Below the pieces are notes generated by a model. The model was not told the origin of the DNA. It ran no database searches and saw only the letters and a list, made by a program, of their open reading frames with translations. Below, in pieces: positions 45,356 to 55,303 of a DNA stretch of 64,000 bases. This DNA comes from Streptococcus sp. HF-1907. Lineage in GTDB: Bacteria; Bacillota; Bacilli; Lactobacillales; Streptococcaceae. Location: contig NZ_JADNQT010000005.1 of the NCBI RefSeq assembly GCF_015594605.1, positions 1 to 64,000 on the forward strand. Reading direction: 5' to 3'. The number at the start of each line of letters is the position of its first letter. Position 1 is the first letter of the stretch. Position numbers and translations under genes: made by a program.

Positions 45356-45970
45356 CTAAATCAAATCATCACGCTTCACTTGTTCAAAAGCTTGCTCACC
45401 GTCATTCAATTTTTCCCAAATGACAACCTCACCTTTGGCCAATGATTTCTGCACATCAATAATGCGTTGGTTAGAAGAGCCTCTAAATTGGAGCATGAGA
45501 TTCTTCTTGCTATTGTCAAAACGACCATCAACCAAAATATCAATTAGGGATAGCATTTCAAGCTTATCTGGAGTCTCTAACATCATTTCTTCCCAAGTAT
45601 AGCCGGTCCATGACCAGATATCTTTTTCTGGCAATTCCTTGCGGATACGTTTAATTAAGGGCAAGAGAATTCCTGTATTGAGAAAAGGCTCACCTCCTAG
45701 GAGTGTCAAGCCTTGCACATAAGGCTGCGCCAAGTCAGCCATAATCTGCTCTTCTAATTCTTGAGTGTAAGGAATGCCGGCTTTAAAAGACCAAGTCGCT
45801 TTATTGTAGCACCCCATGCAGTGAAACATACAACCTGCAACATACAAGGAATTACGTACACCTTCTCCATCCACAAAATTAAAGGCCTTATAGTCCATGA
45901 CATGACCTTGACTTAGCTCCTCGCTCTTCCATTCACCTGGTTTCGGTGTATTCCATAATTTTTCAGTCAT
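45356..45970 (-). CDS. nrdG: Anaerobic ribonucleotide reductase activating protein
   Basis: A 204-residue radical-SAM activase that generates the glycyl radical on NrdD. The iron-sulfur triad is CMFHCMGC (Cx3Cx2C), preceded by NFVDGEGVRNSLYVAGC and followed by LTLLGGEPF. ATG 45970 (MTEKLW) follows GGAGGAAA. Last gene of the nrdD-small gene-GNAT-nrdG group. Confidence 0.94.
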   Translation of the reverse strand: MTEKLWNTPKPGEWKSEELSQGHVMDYKAFNFVDGEGVRNSLYVAGCMFHCMGCYNKATWSFKAGIPYTQELEEQIMADLAQPYVQGLTLLGGEPFLNTGILLPLIKRIRKELPEKDIWSWTGYTWEEMMLETPDKLEMLSLIDILVDGRFDNSKKNLMLQFRGSSNQRIIDVQKSLAKGEVVIWEKLNDGEQAFEQVKRDDLI

Positions 45971-46063
45971 TTTTCCTCCCAAAAGAAAGAGAGCGCTCGG
46001 AAAGTCAACCTTGCACGAGGCACCTCCACTCACTCTCTAATAGCATAATCACTTGGACACTAC

Positions 46064-46561
46064 TTAATCATTTTTAATCCAATAACGCTCTGTGTCATTG
46101 CGAATATCTTCAAAAGCACCACCATTTGCTAAAATCGTTGCTCGGCTGGCAGCGTTAGTCTGATGACAAGTCATGAGCACCTTCTTTATATTTTTCAATC
46201 TCGCTTCAGCAAGACCCAATTGTAATTGTTTTTTAGCGTAACCCTTACCACGTTCGCTTGGTCGAATGGAGTAGCCAATGTGTCCGCCGTGTTCTAGCAA
46301 AGCTTCATTGAGTCGAAGGCGTAGGTTGAGAAATCCTAGGGCACGACCAGCCTCATCGAATGAAACAAGCTGGATATAGGGCACAAAGCCGTCTGGTATA
46401 CTAAGGCCCATCTCAGCCTCCTGTAAACTTTGAAGCCAGTTCTCAAAATTCATATCTGACCGAAAAAAACCGCCATCCATAGCACTCTCTGCACGCTTAA
46501 ACTCATCAACCATCTCCAAAATTGTCGCCCTATCTTCTAAACGAGGTCGCCTTAATTCCAT
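46064..46561 (-). CDS. GNAT family N-acetyltransferase (nrd operon)
   Basis: A 165-residue GNAT protein: MELRRPRLEDRATILEMV at the start, ALGFLNLRLRLNEALLEHGG with HIGYSIRPSERGKGYAKKQL as the acetyl-CoA loop, and CHQTNAASRATILANGGAFE. It is the usual gene between nrdD and nrdG in streptococci. ATG 46561 is preferred (GGAGAAGC upstream). Substrate unknown. Confidence 0.88.
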   Translation of the reverse strand: MELRRPRLEDRATILEMVDEFKRAESAMDGGFFRSDMNFENWLQSLQEAEMGLSIPDGFVPYIQLVSFDEAGRALGFLNLRLRLNEALLEHGGHIGYSIRPSERGKGYAKKQLQLGLAEARLKNIKKVLMTCHQTNAASRATILANGGAFEDIRNDTERYWIKND

Positions 46562-46673
46562 AGCTTCTCCTATCATAAGTATAAAAAGATGCCAGCACAG
46601 GTCAAGGGTAGATACTGCTGAGAAATTCTAATCCTCACACTATCAAAATATAACCTGGCACTGGCATATCTCC

Positions 46674-46817
46674 TTATTTCTTCTTAGATTTCTCTAAAAA
46701 TTGGGCTTTCAAATCTTGAACGCGTGATTTCTTACTTTGATTAGCACCAGTTGAGTGCTTTTCATGAAAACGTTCAACCTGTTTCATGCCCTTATAATCC
46801 AATTGGTATTTACCCAT
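46674..46817 (-). CDS. Small basic protein of the nrd operon
   Basis: A 47-residue Lys-rich protein (MGKYQLDYKGMKQVERFHEK at the start, LEKSKKK at the end) encoded between nrdD and the GNAT gene. AAGGAGATC precedes ATG 46817. A protein of this size in this position is conserved in other streptococci as I recall. Function unknown; strongly positive, so nucleic-acid binding is possible. Confidence 0.75.
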   Translation of the reverse strand: MGKYQLDYKGMKQVERFHEKHSTGANQSKKSRVQDLKAQFLEKSKKK

Positions 46818-46901
46818 GGTTCTGATCTCCTTATCTAGAAAACTGCAGTAACAGTAGTAAGCTCTATTTTACCATACTAGCCTAGTCGCCACTAGCGAGC
46901 G

Positions 46902-49100
46902 TTATTTGCCAGGATATTTGATGGTTGAGCCGTTCATATGCTTGACACGTGCAGAAATTTCCTTGTGGCGACCATTAACCATTGGACGAGCTTGAGGATT
47001 TCCTAGATAACCACAGGTACGTTTAACCACATCAACGGTCTTAGGGTCGCTATTGCCACAGTTTGGGCACATAAAACCACGTTCTGTTGGGGTAAAATCA
47101 CCTTCAAAGCCACAGGCATAGCACTTGTCGATTGGCGTATTGGTGCCGAGGTAACCAACGCGGTCATAAGCGTAGTCCCATACGGCTTCAAGTGCCTTCG
47201 GATTTTGTTGGAGGACTGGGTACTCGCAATAATGGATGAAACCTCCTGAGGCGCCAGCCTCAGGGTAATCTTTTTCAAAATCCAGCTTTTCAAACGGTGT
47301 AGGATTTTTACGCACATCATAGTGGAATGAGTTCGTATAATACTCTTTGTCTGTAATGTCAGTCACAATGCCGAATTTTTCAGTATCCAAGCGACAGAAA
47401 CGGTCAGTCAAGCTTTCTGACGGTGTTGAATAAACTGAAAAATGATAGTCGTATTCATCAGACCAATCTGCACACAATTCTTTCATGCGACGAACGATAT
47501 CAACTGTGAATGCCTTAGCTTCAGGATTATGTTCCCAAGCACCGCCGTAGAAGACGCTAGCAACTTCATAGAGTCCGATGTAGCCAAGCGATACAGTCGC
47601 ACGACGATTTTTGAAAAGTTCATCCACACTGTCATATTTACCAAGACGCTCACCGAAAGCTCCATATTGATAGAGAATTGGCGCGTTAGCCGGTGTGGCT
47701 TCCTTAACACGCTCAACGCGGTATGCAAGGGCATCCTTAGCAATTCCCATGCGTTCATTGAAAAGGTGCCAGAACTTATCCATATCACCATTAGATTCCA
47801 TGGCAATACGAGGAAGGTTGACCGTTACAACCCCGAGATTCATGCGACCAGAATTGACCTCAACACCATTCGCATCCTTCCAACCTTGCAAGAATGATCG
47901 ACAACCCATTGGTGCCTTAAATGAGCCTGTCAAATCAATGATTTTATCATAAGAGAGCACATCTGGATACATGCGTTTTGTGGCACATTCCAAAGCTAAC
48001 TGCTTAATATCGTAGTTTGGTGTACCAGGTTCCAAGTTAAGCCCACGTTTCAAGGTGAAAATCAATTTAGGAAAAATAGCTGTGCGATGCTCACTACCAA
48101 GCCCCTTGATACGGATTTCCAAAATGGCCTTTTGGATTTCACGTTCAAACCAGCCAGTCCCTAGACCGAAGCCGAGTGATGTAAAGGGCGTTTGCCCATT
48201 TGAAGTAAAAAGCGTATTGATCTCATACTCCAAAGACTGCATGGCATCGTAGATGTCCTTCTTAGTCTTAGCACGCGCATATTCCTCGCGACGGTCCTCA
48301 GCAACCCACTCTTCAGCATCTTTCAGATGTTTTTGGTAATTAAGCTGCGCATATGGTGCCAAAAATTCGTCGATACGGTCTGCCGTACAACCGCCATACT
48401 GGCTAGAAGCAACGTTTGCAATAATTTGCGAGATCTGAGCTGTCGCTGTCTGAATAGACTTAGGACTTTCCACCTCAGCATTCCCAATCTTGAAACCATT
48501 AGCTAGCATGCCTTTGAAATCAATCAAGCAGCAGTTAGTCATCGGTGTATACGGACTGTAATCCAAGTCATGGTAGTGAATATCACCCTTTTGGTGAGCA
48601 TTAGCAACATGAGCTGGCAGCATTTTCAAACCAATAGACTTCCCAACAATCCCAGCCGTCAAATCACGTTGTGTGTTGAAAACATCTGAGTCCTTGTTGG
48701 CATTTTCATTGACCACTGTCTGGTCTTTATTGATAAGTTTTTCAATTGAAAAATTGATGTCTGTCGCTTGCGAACGCGCAAAGTCACGCTTCGTGCGATA
48801 GTTAATATATTCTTGAGCAATGGCATACTCATTAGCTTCTAAAAGCTCATGCTCTACGATATTTTGAATTTCATAGATTTTGATATTTCTATCAAAACGA
48901 CTGTAAATTTCTGCCACAATACGATCAGAAATCATTTCAAGCTTAGCTTCAATCATTGGTGACATTTTGGTCACTTTGTTGCAAGCTTTAAGCAAAGCAC
49001 TGTAAATTTTGACCGTATCAAAGTCCACCAAACGCCCGTCGCGTTTAATAACTTTGATTGCTGGTTTCGTTACAACTCGTTCTTTTTCTAAAGTTATCAT
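46902..49100 (-). CDS. nrdD: Anaerobic ribonucleoside-triphosphate reductase
   Basis: A 732-residue class III reductase that makes deoxynucleotides without oxygen. An ATP-cone is at the N-terminus (IKVIKRDGRLVDFDTVKIYS), the catalytic core includes the radical-thiyl region, a zinc site is formed by CYACGFEG and CPNCG, and the glycyl radical is in RTCGYLGNP near the end. ATG 49100 is preferred (GAGGTG six bases upstream). The promoter -35 box overlaps the palindrome that ends the upstream gene. Confidence 0.95.
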   Translation of the reverse strand: MITLEKERVVTKPAIKVIKRDGRLVDFDTVKIYSALLKACNKVTKMSPMIEAKLEMISDRIVAEIYSRFDRNIKIYEIQNIVEHELLEANEYAIAQEYINYRTKRDFARSQATDINFSIEKLINKDQTVVNENANKDSDVFNTQRDLTAGIVGKSIGLKMLPAHVANAHQKGDIHYHDLDYSPYTPMTNCCLIDFKGMLANGFKIGNAEVESPKSIQTATAQISQIIANVASSQYGGCTADRIDEFLAPYAQLNYQKHLKDAEEWVAEDRREEYARAKTKKDIYDAMQSLEYEINTLFTSNGQTPFTSLGFGLGTGWFEREIQKAILEIRIKGLGSEHRTAIFPKLIFTLKRGLNLEPGTPNYDIKQLALECATKRMYPDVLSYDKIIDLTGSFKAPMGCRSFLQGWKDANGVEVNSGRMNLGVVTVNLPRIAMESNGDMDKFWHLFNERMGIAKDALAYRVERVKEATPANAPILYQYGAFGERLGKYDSVDELFKNRRATVSLGYIGLYEVASVFYGGAWEHNPEAKAFTVDIVRRMKELCADWSDEYDYHFSVYSTPSESLTDRFCRLDTEKFGIVTDITDKEYYTNSFHYDVRKNPTPFEKLDFEKDYPEAGASGGFIHYCEYPVLQQNPKALEAVWDYAYDRVGYLGTNTPIDKCYACGFEGDFTPTERGFMCPNCGNSDPKTVDVVKRTCGYLGNPQARPMVNGRHKEISARVKHMNGSTIKYPGK

Positions 49101-49120
49101 ATCAAACACCTCACTGACAT

Positions 49121-49148
49121 ATTATAACATTCAAGTAAAAAAAATCAA
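49121..49148 (-). promoter_or_regulatory. nrdD promoter overlapping the upstream terminator
   Basis: TTGATT at 49143-49148 and TATAAT at 49121-49126 with a 16-base spacer (minus strand). The -35 box is part of the 16-bp inverted repeat 49143-49158/49175-49190. Confidence 0.65.
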
Positions 49149-49190
49149 TATCTTGTGTTTTATTTTTTAATCGCACACAAGATATTGATT
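49143..49190. terminator. Long palindromic terminator before nrdD
   Basis: AATCAATATCTTGTGT and ACACAAGATATTGATT are perfectly complementary over 16 bp with a 16-base loop and A/T runs outside. It ends the transcript of the membrane-protein gene (49208) and doubles as part of the nrdD promoter. The ACACAAGATAT half-site could also bind a regulator. Confidence 0.8.
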
Positions 49191-49207
49191 TTTTTAGTTA
49201 TTTATGC

Positions 49208-50746
49208 TTATTTAAGTTTGTAAACTTTAAAGTCTTTGGTACCGCTGATTGAGACCTGTTTATAATTTTTACTCAAGTCTTTTTTCAGTGTTGAGGATAT
49301 TGATAATTTAGAATTGACAGCAATATATTTGGCATCATGTTGTAGCAATTCATCTTCCAAAATTTTTTGATCAGTTGCATTAGCAGCAGCTATCGGTAAA
49401 ACAAATTGTGACCCAGTTTTTAGTTTTCCATCTAAATAAATTTTCGCTGAGCGATCCCAGACGTAGACAAGGCTATCACCTGCATTATTTTTAAGATAAG
49501 TAGCAATCGTAGAACGTTCTCCATTGTGTGTCAAAGTTGATGTCACATTAGCTGAGAGTAGAAAGAGGGCATAGACTAGCACAGCCCATGATACCACAGC
49601 ATGGCGTCCCATAAAAATTTCTCCAACACGGCTACTGCCCACTTTACGATGACGGCGATGAGAAGTTTTATCTTTAGTCAAAGAACTTTGGTACAAATCT
49701 GCCACATAAATAGCTGTAAAAGCTAAGCCAAATGGCAAAATCGTTAAACCATAATACAACTGACAATCTTGAACTAGTAAAATACGGACAGCATAAACAA
49801 GCCAAACCACGGCAATTAGCCACAAAATAACGATATCTGTGGATTCCTTGCGTCCTTTACGCATAAAGTGAATGAAGCCCCAAACTAGTCCTGAAGAAAA
49901 TAAAATGAAGGCTTGGAGAGGCAAAGTATACCAAAAAGCATCCTTACCTGCTGCAAAATGAGTCAATGGATAAATAAGCGCCTCTTTAATATACGGTGAA
50001 ATCAGCTGTAAATTAAACATGAAATAACCGGCGATATAGAGGACAAGAATTGTCCCAAGAACAATACAAAGTAGCTGATAGAAGCCACGCGCCATATGCT
50101 TTTGCTTCACATTATAGACAGCAATCGCCAAGAAGGAAACAAGCCAGAACAAAAAGGTCTGAGGATCCAATAACAAAGCAATTGAACCAACGAATCCGTA
50201 AAGAATAAAGGCTTCGTCATTAACAATTCCCCTAAAATACTTCATCAAAAACCATAAGGCAATCAAGACGAAAGGCATCGCCCATTGAATCGGATAAAGC
50301 CCACCAAAACCAAGAATCAAATTTAAAGCATAAAAAACTAGATTAAAAAAGGCGACAACATCACGATTTTTTGTCAAATGGTAAATGATTTTATAGAAAT
50401 AGATACCTGATAAATAAAAGGTTACAAATTCTAAAATGACTAACCAAATTGTACTTCCCATCAAATAACTCAAAGCGATGAGAGCATAGTAGAGAAAGCC
50501 TCCGCTAGCAAACACATCACTATATGGCATCTGTCCCTTGGACATCATCATTCCGATGTAAAGGTTTTGGGATTGTAAACTATTTGCAAAATCGGTGAAA
50601 AAAGGCATAGCTACCGACAGCAGACTCAATACCCCACTAAAAATTAACATGTAAAATTTATGCAAGAAGGGGACCTTGTTAATCTTAACTTGTTTTTTTA
50701 CTTCAGATGAATAGACCATCTCAGCTTTTTCTAACGTATCGTTCAC
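49208..50746 (-). CDS. Large multi-pass membrane protein next to the competence-box small gene
   Basis: A 512-residue protein with about eleven hydrophobic segments from residue 30 to 420 and a C-terminal extracellular domain (residues about 425-512). The layout resembles GT-C type glycosyltransferases, with an acidic early loop (PYSDVFASGG), but no motif settles this. It lies between ccs4-like and nrdD genes, an order I recall from pneumococcus (SP_0200-SP_0201-SP_0202). Upstream 46 bases away is the small gene with a competence box, and no terminator separates them, so it may be induced in competence. Confidence 0.7.
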   Translation of the reverse strand: MNDTLEKAEMVYSSEVKKQVKINKVPFLHKFYMLIFSGVLSLLSVAMPFFTDFANSLQSQNLYIGMMMSKGQMPYSDVFASGGFLYYALIALSYLMGSTIWLVILEFVTFYLSGIYFYKIIYHLTKNRDVVAFFNLVFYALNLILGFGGLYPIQWAMPFVLIALWFLMKYFRGIVNDEAFILYGFVGSIALLLDPQTFLFWLVSFLAIAVYNVKQKHMARGFYQLLCIVLGTILVLYIAGYFMFNLQLISPYIKEALIYPLTHFAAGKDAFWYTLPLQAFILFSSGLVWGFIHFMRKGRKESTDIVILWLIAVVWLVYAVRILLVQDCQLYYGLTILPFGLAFTAIYVADLYQSSLTKDKTSHRRHRKVGSSRVGEIFMGRHAVVSWAVLVYALFLLSANVTSTLTHNGERSTIATYLKNNAGDSLVYVWDRSAKIYLDGKLKTGSQFVLPIAAANATDQKILEDELLQHDAKYIAVNSKLSISSTLKKDLSKNYKQVSISGTKDFKVYKLK

Positions 50747-50791
50747 TTTAATACTCCTTGATTTATCGTACTACCAGTATATCAAAATCTT

Positions 50792-50911
50792 CTATTTAGT
50801 CAATTTACCAAGGATAGCAAGATAAACTAAAATTTCCCTAAAACGGTGATAAGATTTCATCTCATAAGTTTTTAAAAATTCTTTTTCTTCCTCGGTCAAA
50901 CGCTTGTCCAT
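50792..50911 (-). CDS. ccs4: Small competence-box gene, Ccs4-like
   Basis: A 39-residue peptide, MDKRLTEEEKEFLKTYEMKS followed by a hydrophobic end (ILVYLAILGKL). GGAGG lies nine bases before ATG 50911. A perfect ComX/SigX box TACGAATA sits 32 bases upstream of the ATG. Its place next to the membrane-protein gene and nrdD matches the pneumococcal ccs4 locus (competence-induced) as I recall it. Function unknown. Confidence 0.65.
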   Translation of the reverse strand: MDKRLTEEEKEFLKTYEMKSYHRFREILVYLAILGKLTK

Positions 50912-50942
50912 CTCAAATCCTCCACGAATAACTTCATATTAT

Positions 50943-50950
50943 TATTCGTA
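50943..50950 (-). promoter_or_regulatory. Competence (ComX/SigX) box, perfect match
   Basis: TACGAATA on the minus strand, the core recognised by the alternative sigma factor of streptococcal competence, at the expected distance before the small gene at 50911. Confidence 0.8.
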
Positions 50951-50985
50951 AAAAAAGAGCCAAGGTCATGCCCTAACTCTCATCT
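50950..50985 (-). terminator. Terminator of the DUF1292 gene
   Basis: AGAGTTAGGGCATGACCT and the following TTGGCTCT pair imperfectly on the minus strand, with seven T running straight into the competence box. Confidence 0.6.
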
Positions 50986-51004
50986 GATATGGTTATTCTA
51001 ATTT

Positions 51005-51310
51005 TTAGTCTTCATCCAAGAAGCTGTTGAAAACTTCTTCAATCATATCCCACTCAGCATCTGAATCTTCAGGAATTGGTTGAAGGTCACCTTCTGTACC
51101 ATCTTCATTTTCAGTGAATGAGTAAGCTTGGATTTCGATTTCTCCATTTGCATCTTCTTCTGCACCAGCAGGTACAAGAAGGACATAATTTTTACCAAAT
51201 TCTTCGCGGCCATCGATTGTCAACAAGATTTCGAACAATGTTTCATTGCCATTCTCATCAACGAGTGTGATTACTTCATGATCGTGATCATGGTCGTGAT
51301 TGTGTGCCAT
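51005..51310 (-). CDS. DUF1292 family protein (YrzB-like)
   Basis: A 101-residue acidic DUF1292 protein. It starts with a His/Asp-rich segment ([19 protein letters not shown]) and continues [20 protein letters not shown] and VLLVPAG. The third gene of ireB-ruvX-DUF1292, a conserved firmicute group. The His/Asp start might bind metals. Function unknown. Confidence 0.9.
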   Translation of the reverse strand: MAHNHDHDHDHEVITLVDENGNETLFEILLTIDGREEFGKNYVLLVPAGAEEDANGEIEIQAYSFTENEDGTEGDLQPIPEDSDAEWDMIEEVFNSFLDED

Positions 51311-51361
51311 ATTTTTCTCCCTTTACTTTAACAAGTAGTATCAATAATAAATTAACTAATC

Positions 51362-51781
51362 TTAAAACATACGGTCTAGATAGTTTTGTAAAATCAGCTG
51401 CGCTGCCAGTTTGTCGATAACTTTTTTACGTTTACCACGGCTGACATCTGCCTGCTCAACCAGCATGCGTTCTGCCTGAACGGTCGTTAGACGCTCATCT
51501 TGGTACTCCACAGGGAGATTGAAGAGATCATGGATTTTATCGCCATAAGCCTTACTCGCCTCTACACGAGGTCCCTCTGTGTTATTCATATTTTTGGGCA
51601 AACCAACAACAAACTTCTCTACCTTATAGTTTTGAACAAGTTCACCTAGTCGGTCAAAACCAAATTCACCAGCCTCTTCATTGATGCGAATGATTTCCAC
51701 ACCTTGAGCAGTGAATCCGAGCGGGTCACTAATGGCAACACCAACAGTTTTTGAACCGACGTCAAGTCCCATAATTCTCAT
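51362..51781 (-). CDS. ruvX: Putative pre-16S rRNA nuclease / Holliday junction resolvase YqgF
   Basis: A 139-residue RNase-H-like protein of the YqgF/RuvX family: [20 protein letters not shown] with the metal-ligand Asp, [13 protein letters not shown] and [15 protein letters not shown]. Homologues process pre-16S rRNA and have been linked to junction resolution. The start codon overlaps the stop of ireB by one base. Confidence 0.93.
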   Translation of the reverse strand: MRIMGLDVGSKTVGVAISDPLGFTAQGVEIIRINEEAGEFGFDRLGELVQNYKVEKFVVGLPKNMNNTEGPRVEASKAYGDKIHDLFNLPVEYQDERLTTVQAERMLVEQADVSRGKRKKVIDKLAAQLILQNYLDRMF

Positions 51782-52047
51782 TATAAATCAATCCCATTTC
51801 CTTGTAGGTAATAACGGACGAGTTCTTCAACAAGTTCATCACGTTCGTATTTACGGATCTGATTACGAGCATCATTGTAGCGTGGCACATAAGCAGGGTC
51901 CCCACTTAAAACATAACCCACGATCTGATTGATTGGATTATAACCTTTTTCCTCTAGGGAACGATAGACAGCTGTCAGTGTCTCACTAATTTCTTTTTTA
52001 TTGCCATCGTCTAAGTTGAAACGAACAGTTTCTTCTGTAAATCCCAT
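51781..52047 (-). CDS. ireB: IreB family regulatory phosphoprotein
   Basis: An 88-residue IreB/DUF965 protein (YrzL in Bacillus): [40 protein letters not shown] and the end YLQGNGIDL. In Enterococcus it is a substrate of the Ser/Thr kinase IreK, with the phosphorylated Thr near the start. First gene of the ireB-ruvX-DUF1292 operon. Confidence 0.94.
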   Translation of the reverse strand: MGFTEETVRFNLDDGNKKEISETLTAVYRSLEEKGYNPINQIVGYVLSGDPAYVPRYNDARNQIRKYERDELVEELVRYYLQGNGIDL

Positions 52048-52130
52048 ACTTACACCTTCTTTCTAATCATAACTCTTTCTCCATATTATAGCTTAATTCT
52101 TTTAATTTCACAAGAAATTAAAAACGGATA

Positions 52131-52163
52131 AAAAAGAAGACGAACCGCAGGGCTCATCTTCTT
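52131..52163 (-). terminator. Terminator of spx
   Basis: AAGAAGATGAGCC and GGTTCGTCTTCTT pair on the minus strand and are followed by TTTTT. Confidence 0.85.
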
Positions 52164-52180
52164 AGACCATATCAGCTCTC

Positions 52181-52579
52181 TTATAGCGCTGCGCGTAAAC
52201 GAGCTTCAACATTTTCCACATTACGAATAGAACGTGGTAAGAAGGCACGGATATCATCTTCTTTATAACCAACTTGAAGGCGCTTGTCGTCAATCAAAAT
52301 TGGACTTTTAAGAATACGTGGATTTTCTTGAATAAGGTCAATCACTTCGCTCACACTCAATTCATCGATATTGCAATTTAATGTTTTTGCATAGCGATTC
52401 TTTGAGGATACGATGCTTTCCACTCCATTTTCTGTTTTTGTTAATATTGCTAAAATTTCTTCGCGTGTTAAAGGTTCTTTCCCTAGATTTTGTTCTTTAT
52501 AAGGGAGTTGATGAGCATTGAGCCAAGTTTTTGCTTTTTTGCAGCTTGTGCAACTTGAAATCGTATAAATTTTAATCAT
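52181..52579 (-). CDS. spx: Transcriptional regulator Spx
   Basis: A 132-residue ArsC-fold regulator of RNA polymerase: MIKIYTISSCTSCKKAKTWL holds the redox switch Cys10-x-x-Cys13. The RPI-type region appears as NPRILKSPILIDDKRLQVGY. It responds to disulfide stress and, in streptococci, to peroxide. Two Spx paralogues are usual in streptococci; which one this is cannot be told. ATG 52579 is chosen to give the usual length. Confidence 0.93.
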   Translation of the reverse strand: MIKIYTISSCTSCKKAKTWLNAHQLPYKEQNLGKEPLTREEILAILTKTENGVESIVSSKNRYAKTLNCNIDELSVSEVIDLIQENPRILKSPILIDDKRLQVGYKEDDIRAFLPRSIRNVENVEARLRAAL

Positions 52580-52738
52580 GTTCATTCTCACTTTCTATCC
52601 CATGATAGTTATATTGTAGCACAGCTTTTCCAAAGAAGATATGGGACCTAAGACCTATTTTTCAAAAAAATCAAGTAAAAAACTTAAAATCCTAGATAAC
52701 AAATAGCAAACCGCTTTCAATTTCTGGCTGGCTAGAAA

Positions 52739-52770
52739 ATAGGATTGAGAGCTTGTCCCAATCCTATCAA
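52739..52770 (-). terminator. Terminator of recA
   Basis: ATAGGATTG and CAATCCTAT pair around GGACAAGCTCT, followed by TTTTC. Confidence 0.8.
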
Positions 52771-52791
52771 TAATCATGCTAATGAAAGTGA

Positions 52792-53943
52792 CTACTCTTC
52801 GATTTCGATAGCGTCATCAAGTTCCAAAACCAAATCGTCTGTTTCAGCTACTTCTGGAGTTTCCTCTTGTTTTTGAGCTGCTTTTTCTTCTTCGCTTTCT
52901 TCAATCATACCAAAATGAACGCGAACCTTGTGGTCGATTTCGTCAAAGATTTCTGGATTATCCGCCAAGAACTTCTTAGCATTCTCAGAACCTTGACCGA
53001 TTTTTTCATCATTGTAAGAGTACCAAGCTCCTGCTTTTTTCACGATGTCTAAGTCGCTAGCAATGCGGAGCAATTCACCCGTGCGTGAAATACCTTCCCC
53101 ATACATGATTTCAACGAAGGCTTCTTTGAAGGGTGGGGCAACCTTATTTTTAACAACTTTGATTTTAGTTTCTTTACCAACGTTGCTATCTTTTTGGTCC
53201 CCAGTTCCCTTGATTTGGGTATTCCCACGAACATCCAAACGAACTGATGCGTAGAATTTAAGAGCACGTCCACCAGGTGTTGTTTCAGGATTACCAAACA
53301 TCACCCCAACTTTTTCACGCAATTGGTTGATGAAAATGGCGATTGTTTTGGTTTTATTGATAGAAGCTGACAATTTACGCATAGCTTGAGACATCATACG
53401 CGCCTGCAAACCAACATGGCTGTCACCGATGTCACCATCAATTTCGGCACGCGGTACGAGAGCCGCAACCGAGTCAACAACGACAAGGTCAACCGCACCT
53501 GAGTCAATCAATTTACCAGCGATTTCAAGACCTTGTTCTCCTGAGTCTGGTTGTGAGAGCAAGAGCTCATCGATATTGACACCTAGCGCAGCTGCATAGG
53601 CAGGGTCAAGGGCATGTTCCGCATCGATAAAGGCAGCAATTCCACCTTCTTTTTGGGCTTGAGCAACGGCGTGAAGAGCAACGGTTGTCTTACCTGAGGA
53701 CTCTGGTCCGTAGATTTCAATGATACGACCCTTAGGATAACCACCAGCACCAAGAGCAATGTCAAGGGCAAGCGAACCTGAACTCATGACCTGCACTTTT
53801 TGTTCGGCACGTTCACCAAGGCGCATAACCGCACCTTTACCAAAATCCTTTTCAATATTTTTCAAGGCATCGTCAAGCGCCTTTTTACGCTCGTCACCAA
53901 ATTTCTTAGTGATTTCTTCTGTTTTTTTCGTTTTTTTAGCCAA
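52792..53943 (-). CDS. recA: Recombinase RecA
   Basis: A 383-residue RecA that forms filaments on single-stranded DNA for recombination, SOS functions and transformation. Walker A is GPESSGKTT, Walker [13 protein letters not shown], and the L2 region [20 protein letters not shown]. The start is an unusual TTG at 53943 preceded by AAGGAGAAA. The acidic C-terminus is normal for streptococci. It follows cinA with an 82-base gap and is likely read both from the cinA promoter and its own. Confidence 0.97.
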   Translation of the reverse strand: MAKKTKKTEEITKKFGDERKKALDDALKNIEKDFGKGAVMRLGERAEQKVQVMSSGSLALDIALGAGGYPKGRIIEIYGPESSGKTTVALHAVAQAQKEGGIAAFIDAEHALDPAYAAALGVNIDELLLSQPDSGEQGLEIAGKLIDSGAVDLVVVDSVAALVPRAEIDGDIGDSHVGLQARMMSQAMRKLSASINKTKTIAIFINQLREKVGVMFGNPETTPGGRALKFYASVRLDVRGNTQIKGTGDQKDSNVGKETKIKVVKNKVAPPFKEAFVEIMYGEGISRTGELLRIASDLDIVKKAGAWYSYNDEKIGQGSENAKKFLADNPEIFDEIDHKVRVHFGMIEESEEEKAAQKQEETPEVAETDDLVLELDDAIEIEE

Positions 53944-54012
53944 ATTTTTCTCCTTATTTGTCCTTTGTGAAATGGCAGAGCTGACCTCTTTAACTCACAC
54001 TATCATCAGTCT

Positions 54013-54021
54013 ATTATAGCA
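54013..54021 (-). promoter_or_regulatory. recA extended -10 promoter
   Basis: TTTGCTATAAT on the minus strand overlaps the end of cinA. The -35 box would fall inside cinA and is weak. Confidence 0.55.
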
Positions 54022-54025
54022 AAAA

Positions 54026-55285
54026 TTAGCTATTTAATAAAGTTTGACGAACTAGGTTGAAAGCATACAAAGTACTGATATAACGCACATCTGAGCGACT
54101 CTTACCTCCAATTAGGACCTCAATGGAAGTCACAGATTCTCTTGTGGCAATACCAATGAAAACTGTACCTGCTGGGTGACCATCTGATTCACCAGGACCT
54201 GCAACCCCTGTCAAGCCAACTCCAAAATCAGCATCGGTCAACTGACGCGATTTTTCAGCCATTTGCTGTGCTGTAAAGTGACTGTAAACCCCATGTTCTT
54301 GCAAGTCTGCTAAAGGAATTCCTAGCATTTTTGCTTTTTGCTCGATACTATAAGTCACAAAACCACCGTTGAAAATATCTGATGAGCCTGAGAAATTAGC
54401 AAGAGTTGATTGAAATAGCCCTGCTGTCAGACTTTCTGCTGCGGTAATAGTCTTATTTTGCTCCTTCAAGAAGTCAAAGACAACACGCGCCAAGCTATTA
54501 TCATCCCCATAGCCATAAATCAAGTCAGACAAGGGTTGACCGTCCAAGGTCTTGATAGCTAAGATTTGAGCTTCCATGACATCTAGCTTGCGGTCTGCTT
54601 CTTCTTGACTGTCAGCCTTGGTTGACAAACGAAGGGTCACTTCACCTGTTTTGGCATATGGTGCCAAGGTCGGGTCGGTTTGATTGTCAATGAGCTCCGC
54701 TAAGATGGTCACTAACTGACTCTCCCCAATACCGAAGAAACGAAGGACACGTGAATAAAGCTGTGCCTTATTGTCGGACAAAAGAGGCACCAGCTCCTTC
54801 AGGACCATGGGTTTCAACTCACTTGGAGGACCAGGCAAGACAACGTAGGTCACGCCGTCAACTTCTAAGAGTCCGCCGACAGCTAGTCCTGTGATGTTTT
54901 GAAGTGGCGTTGACCCTTCAACCAGTTGCGCCTGACGTTCGTTGTTTGGTGTGCGGTTGTGTTCTGGACGAGTGGCAAAAAAATTATCAAGGTTTTCACT
55001 TGCTTGCTCGTCAAATACTAGCTTGCGCCCCAAGAACTTAGCCAAGGTTTGCTTAGTCAAATCGTCTTCCGTTGAACCAAGCCCTCCACATAAAATAACA
55101 AGATTGCTACGGTCACGCGCCGTCTCCAAGACAGATAGTAAGCGTCCTTCGTTGTCACCGACAGCCGTCTGGAAGAAGACATCAATCCCAAGCTCTGCCA
55201 TCTTTTCAGATAAAAATTGAGCATTAGTATTAACAATCTGCCCAGTCAAAATTTCGGTTCCTACAGCAATAATTTCAGCTTTCAT
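54026..55285 (-). CDS. cinA: Competence-damage inducible protein CinA
   Basis: A 419-residue CinA. The N-terminal MoaB-like domain has [20 protein letters not shown] and [14 protein letters not shown], and the C-terminal nicotinamide-nucleotide amidase domain has [20 protein letters not shown] and [12 protein letters not shown]. It is the first gene of cinA-recA, induced during competence in streptococci. A ComX box variant lies upstream. Confidence 0.95.
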   Translation of the reverse strand: MKAEIIAVGTEILTGQIVNTNAQFLSEKMAELGIDVFFQTAVGDNEGRLLSVLETARDRSNLVILCGGLGSTEDDLTKQTLAKFLGRKLVFDEQASENLDNFFATRPEHNRTPNNERQAQLVEGSTPLQNITGLAVGGLLEVDGVTYVVLPGPPSELKPMVLKELVPLLSDNKAQLYSRVLRFFGIGESQLVTILAELIDNQTDPTLAPYAKTGEVTLRLSTKADSQEEADRKLDVMEAQILAIKTLDGQPLSDLIYGYGDDNSLARVVFDFLKEQNKTITAAESLTAGLFQSTLANFSGSSDIFNGGFVTYSIEQKAKMLGIPLADLQEHGVYSHFTAQQMAEKSRQLTDADFGVGLTGVAGPGESDGHPAGTVFIGIATRESVTSIEVLIGGKSRSDVRYISTLYAFNLVRQTLLNS

Positions 55286-55303
55286 GATACCACCCTACTT
55301 CAT

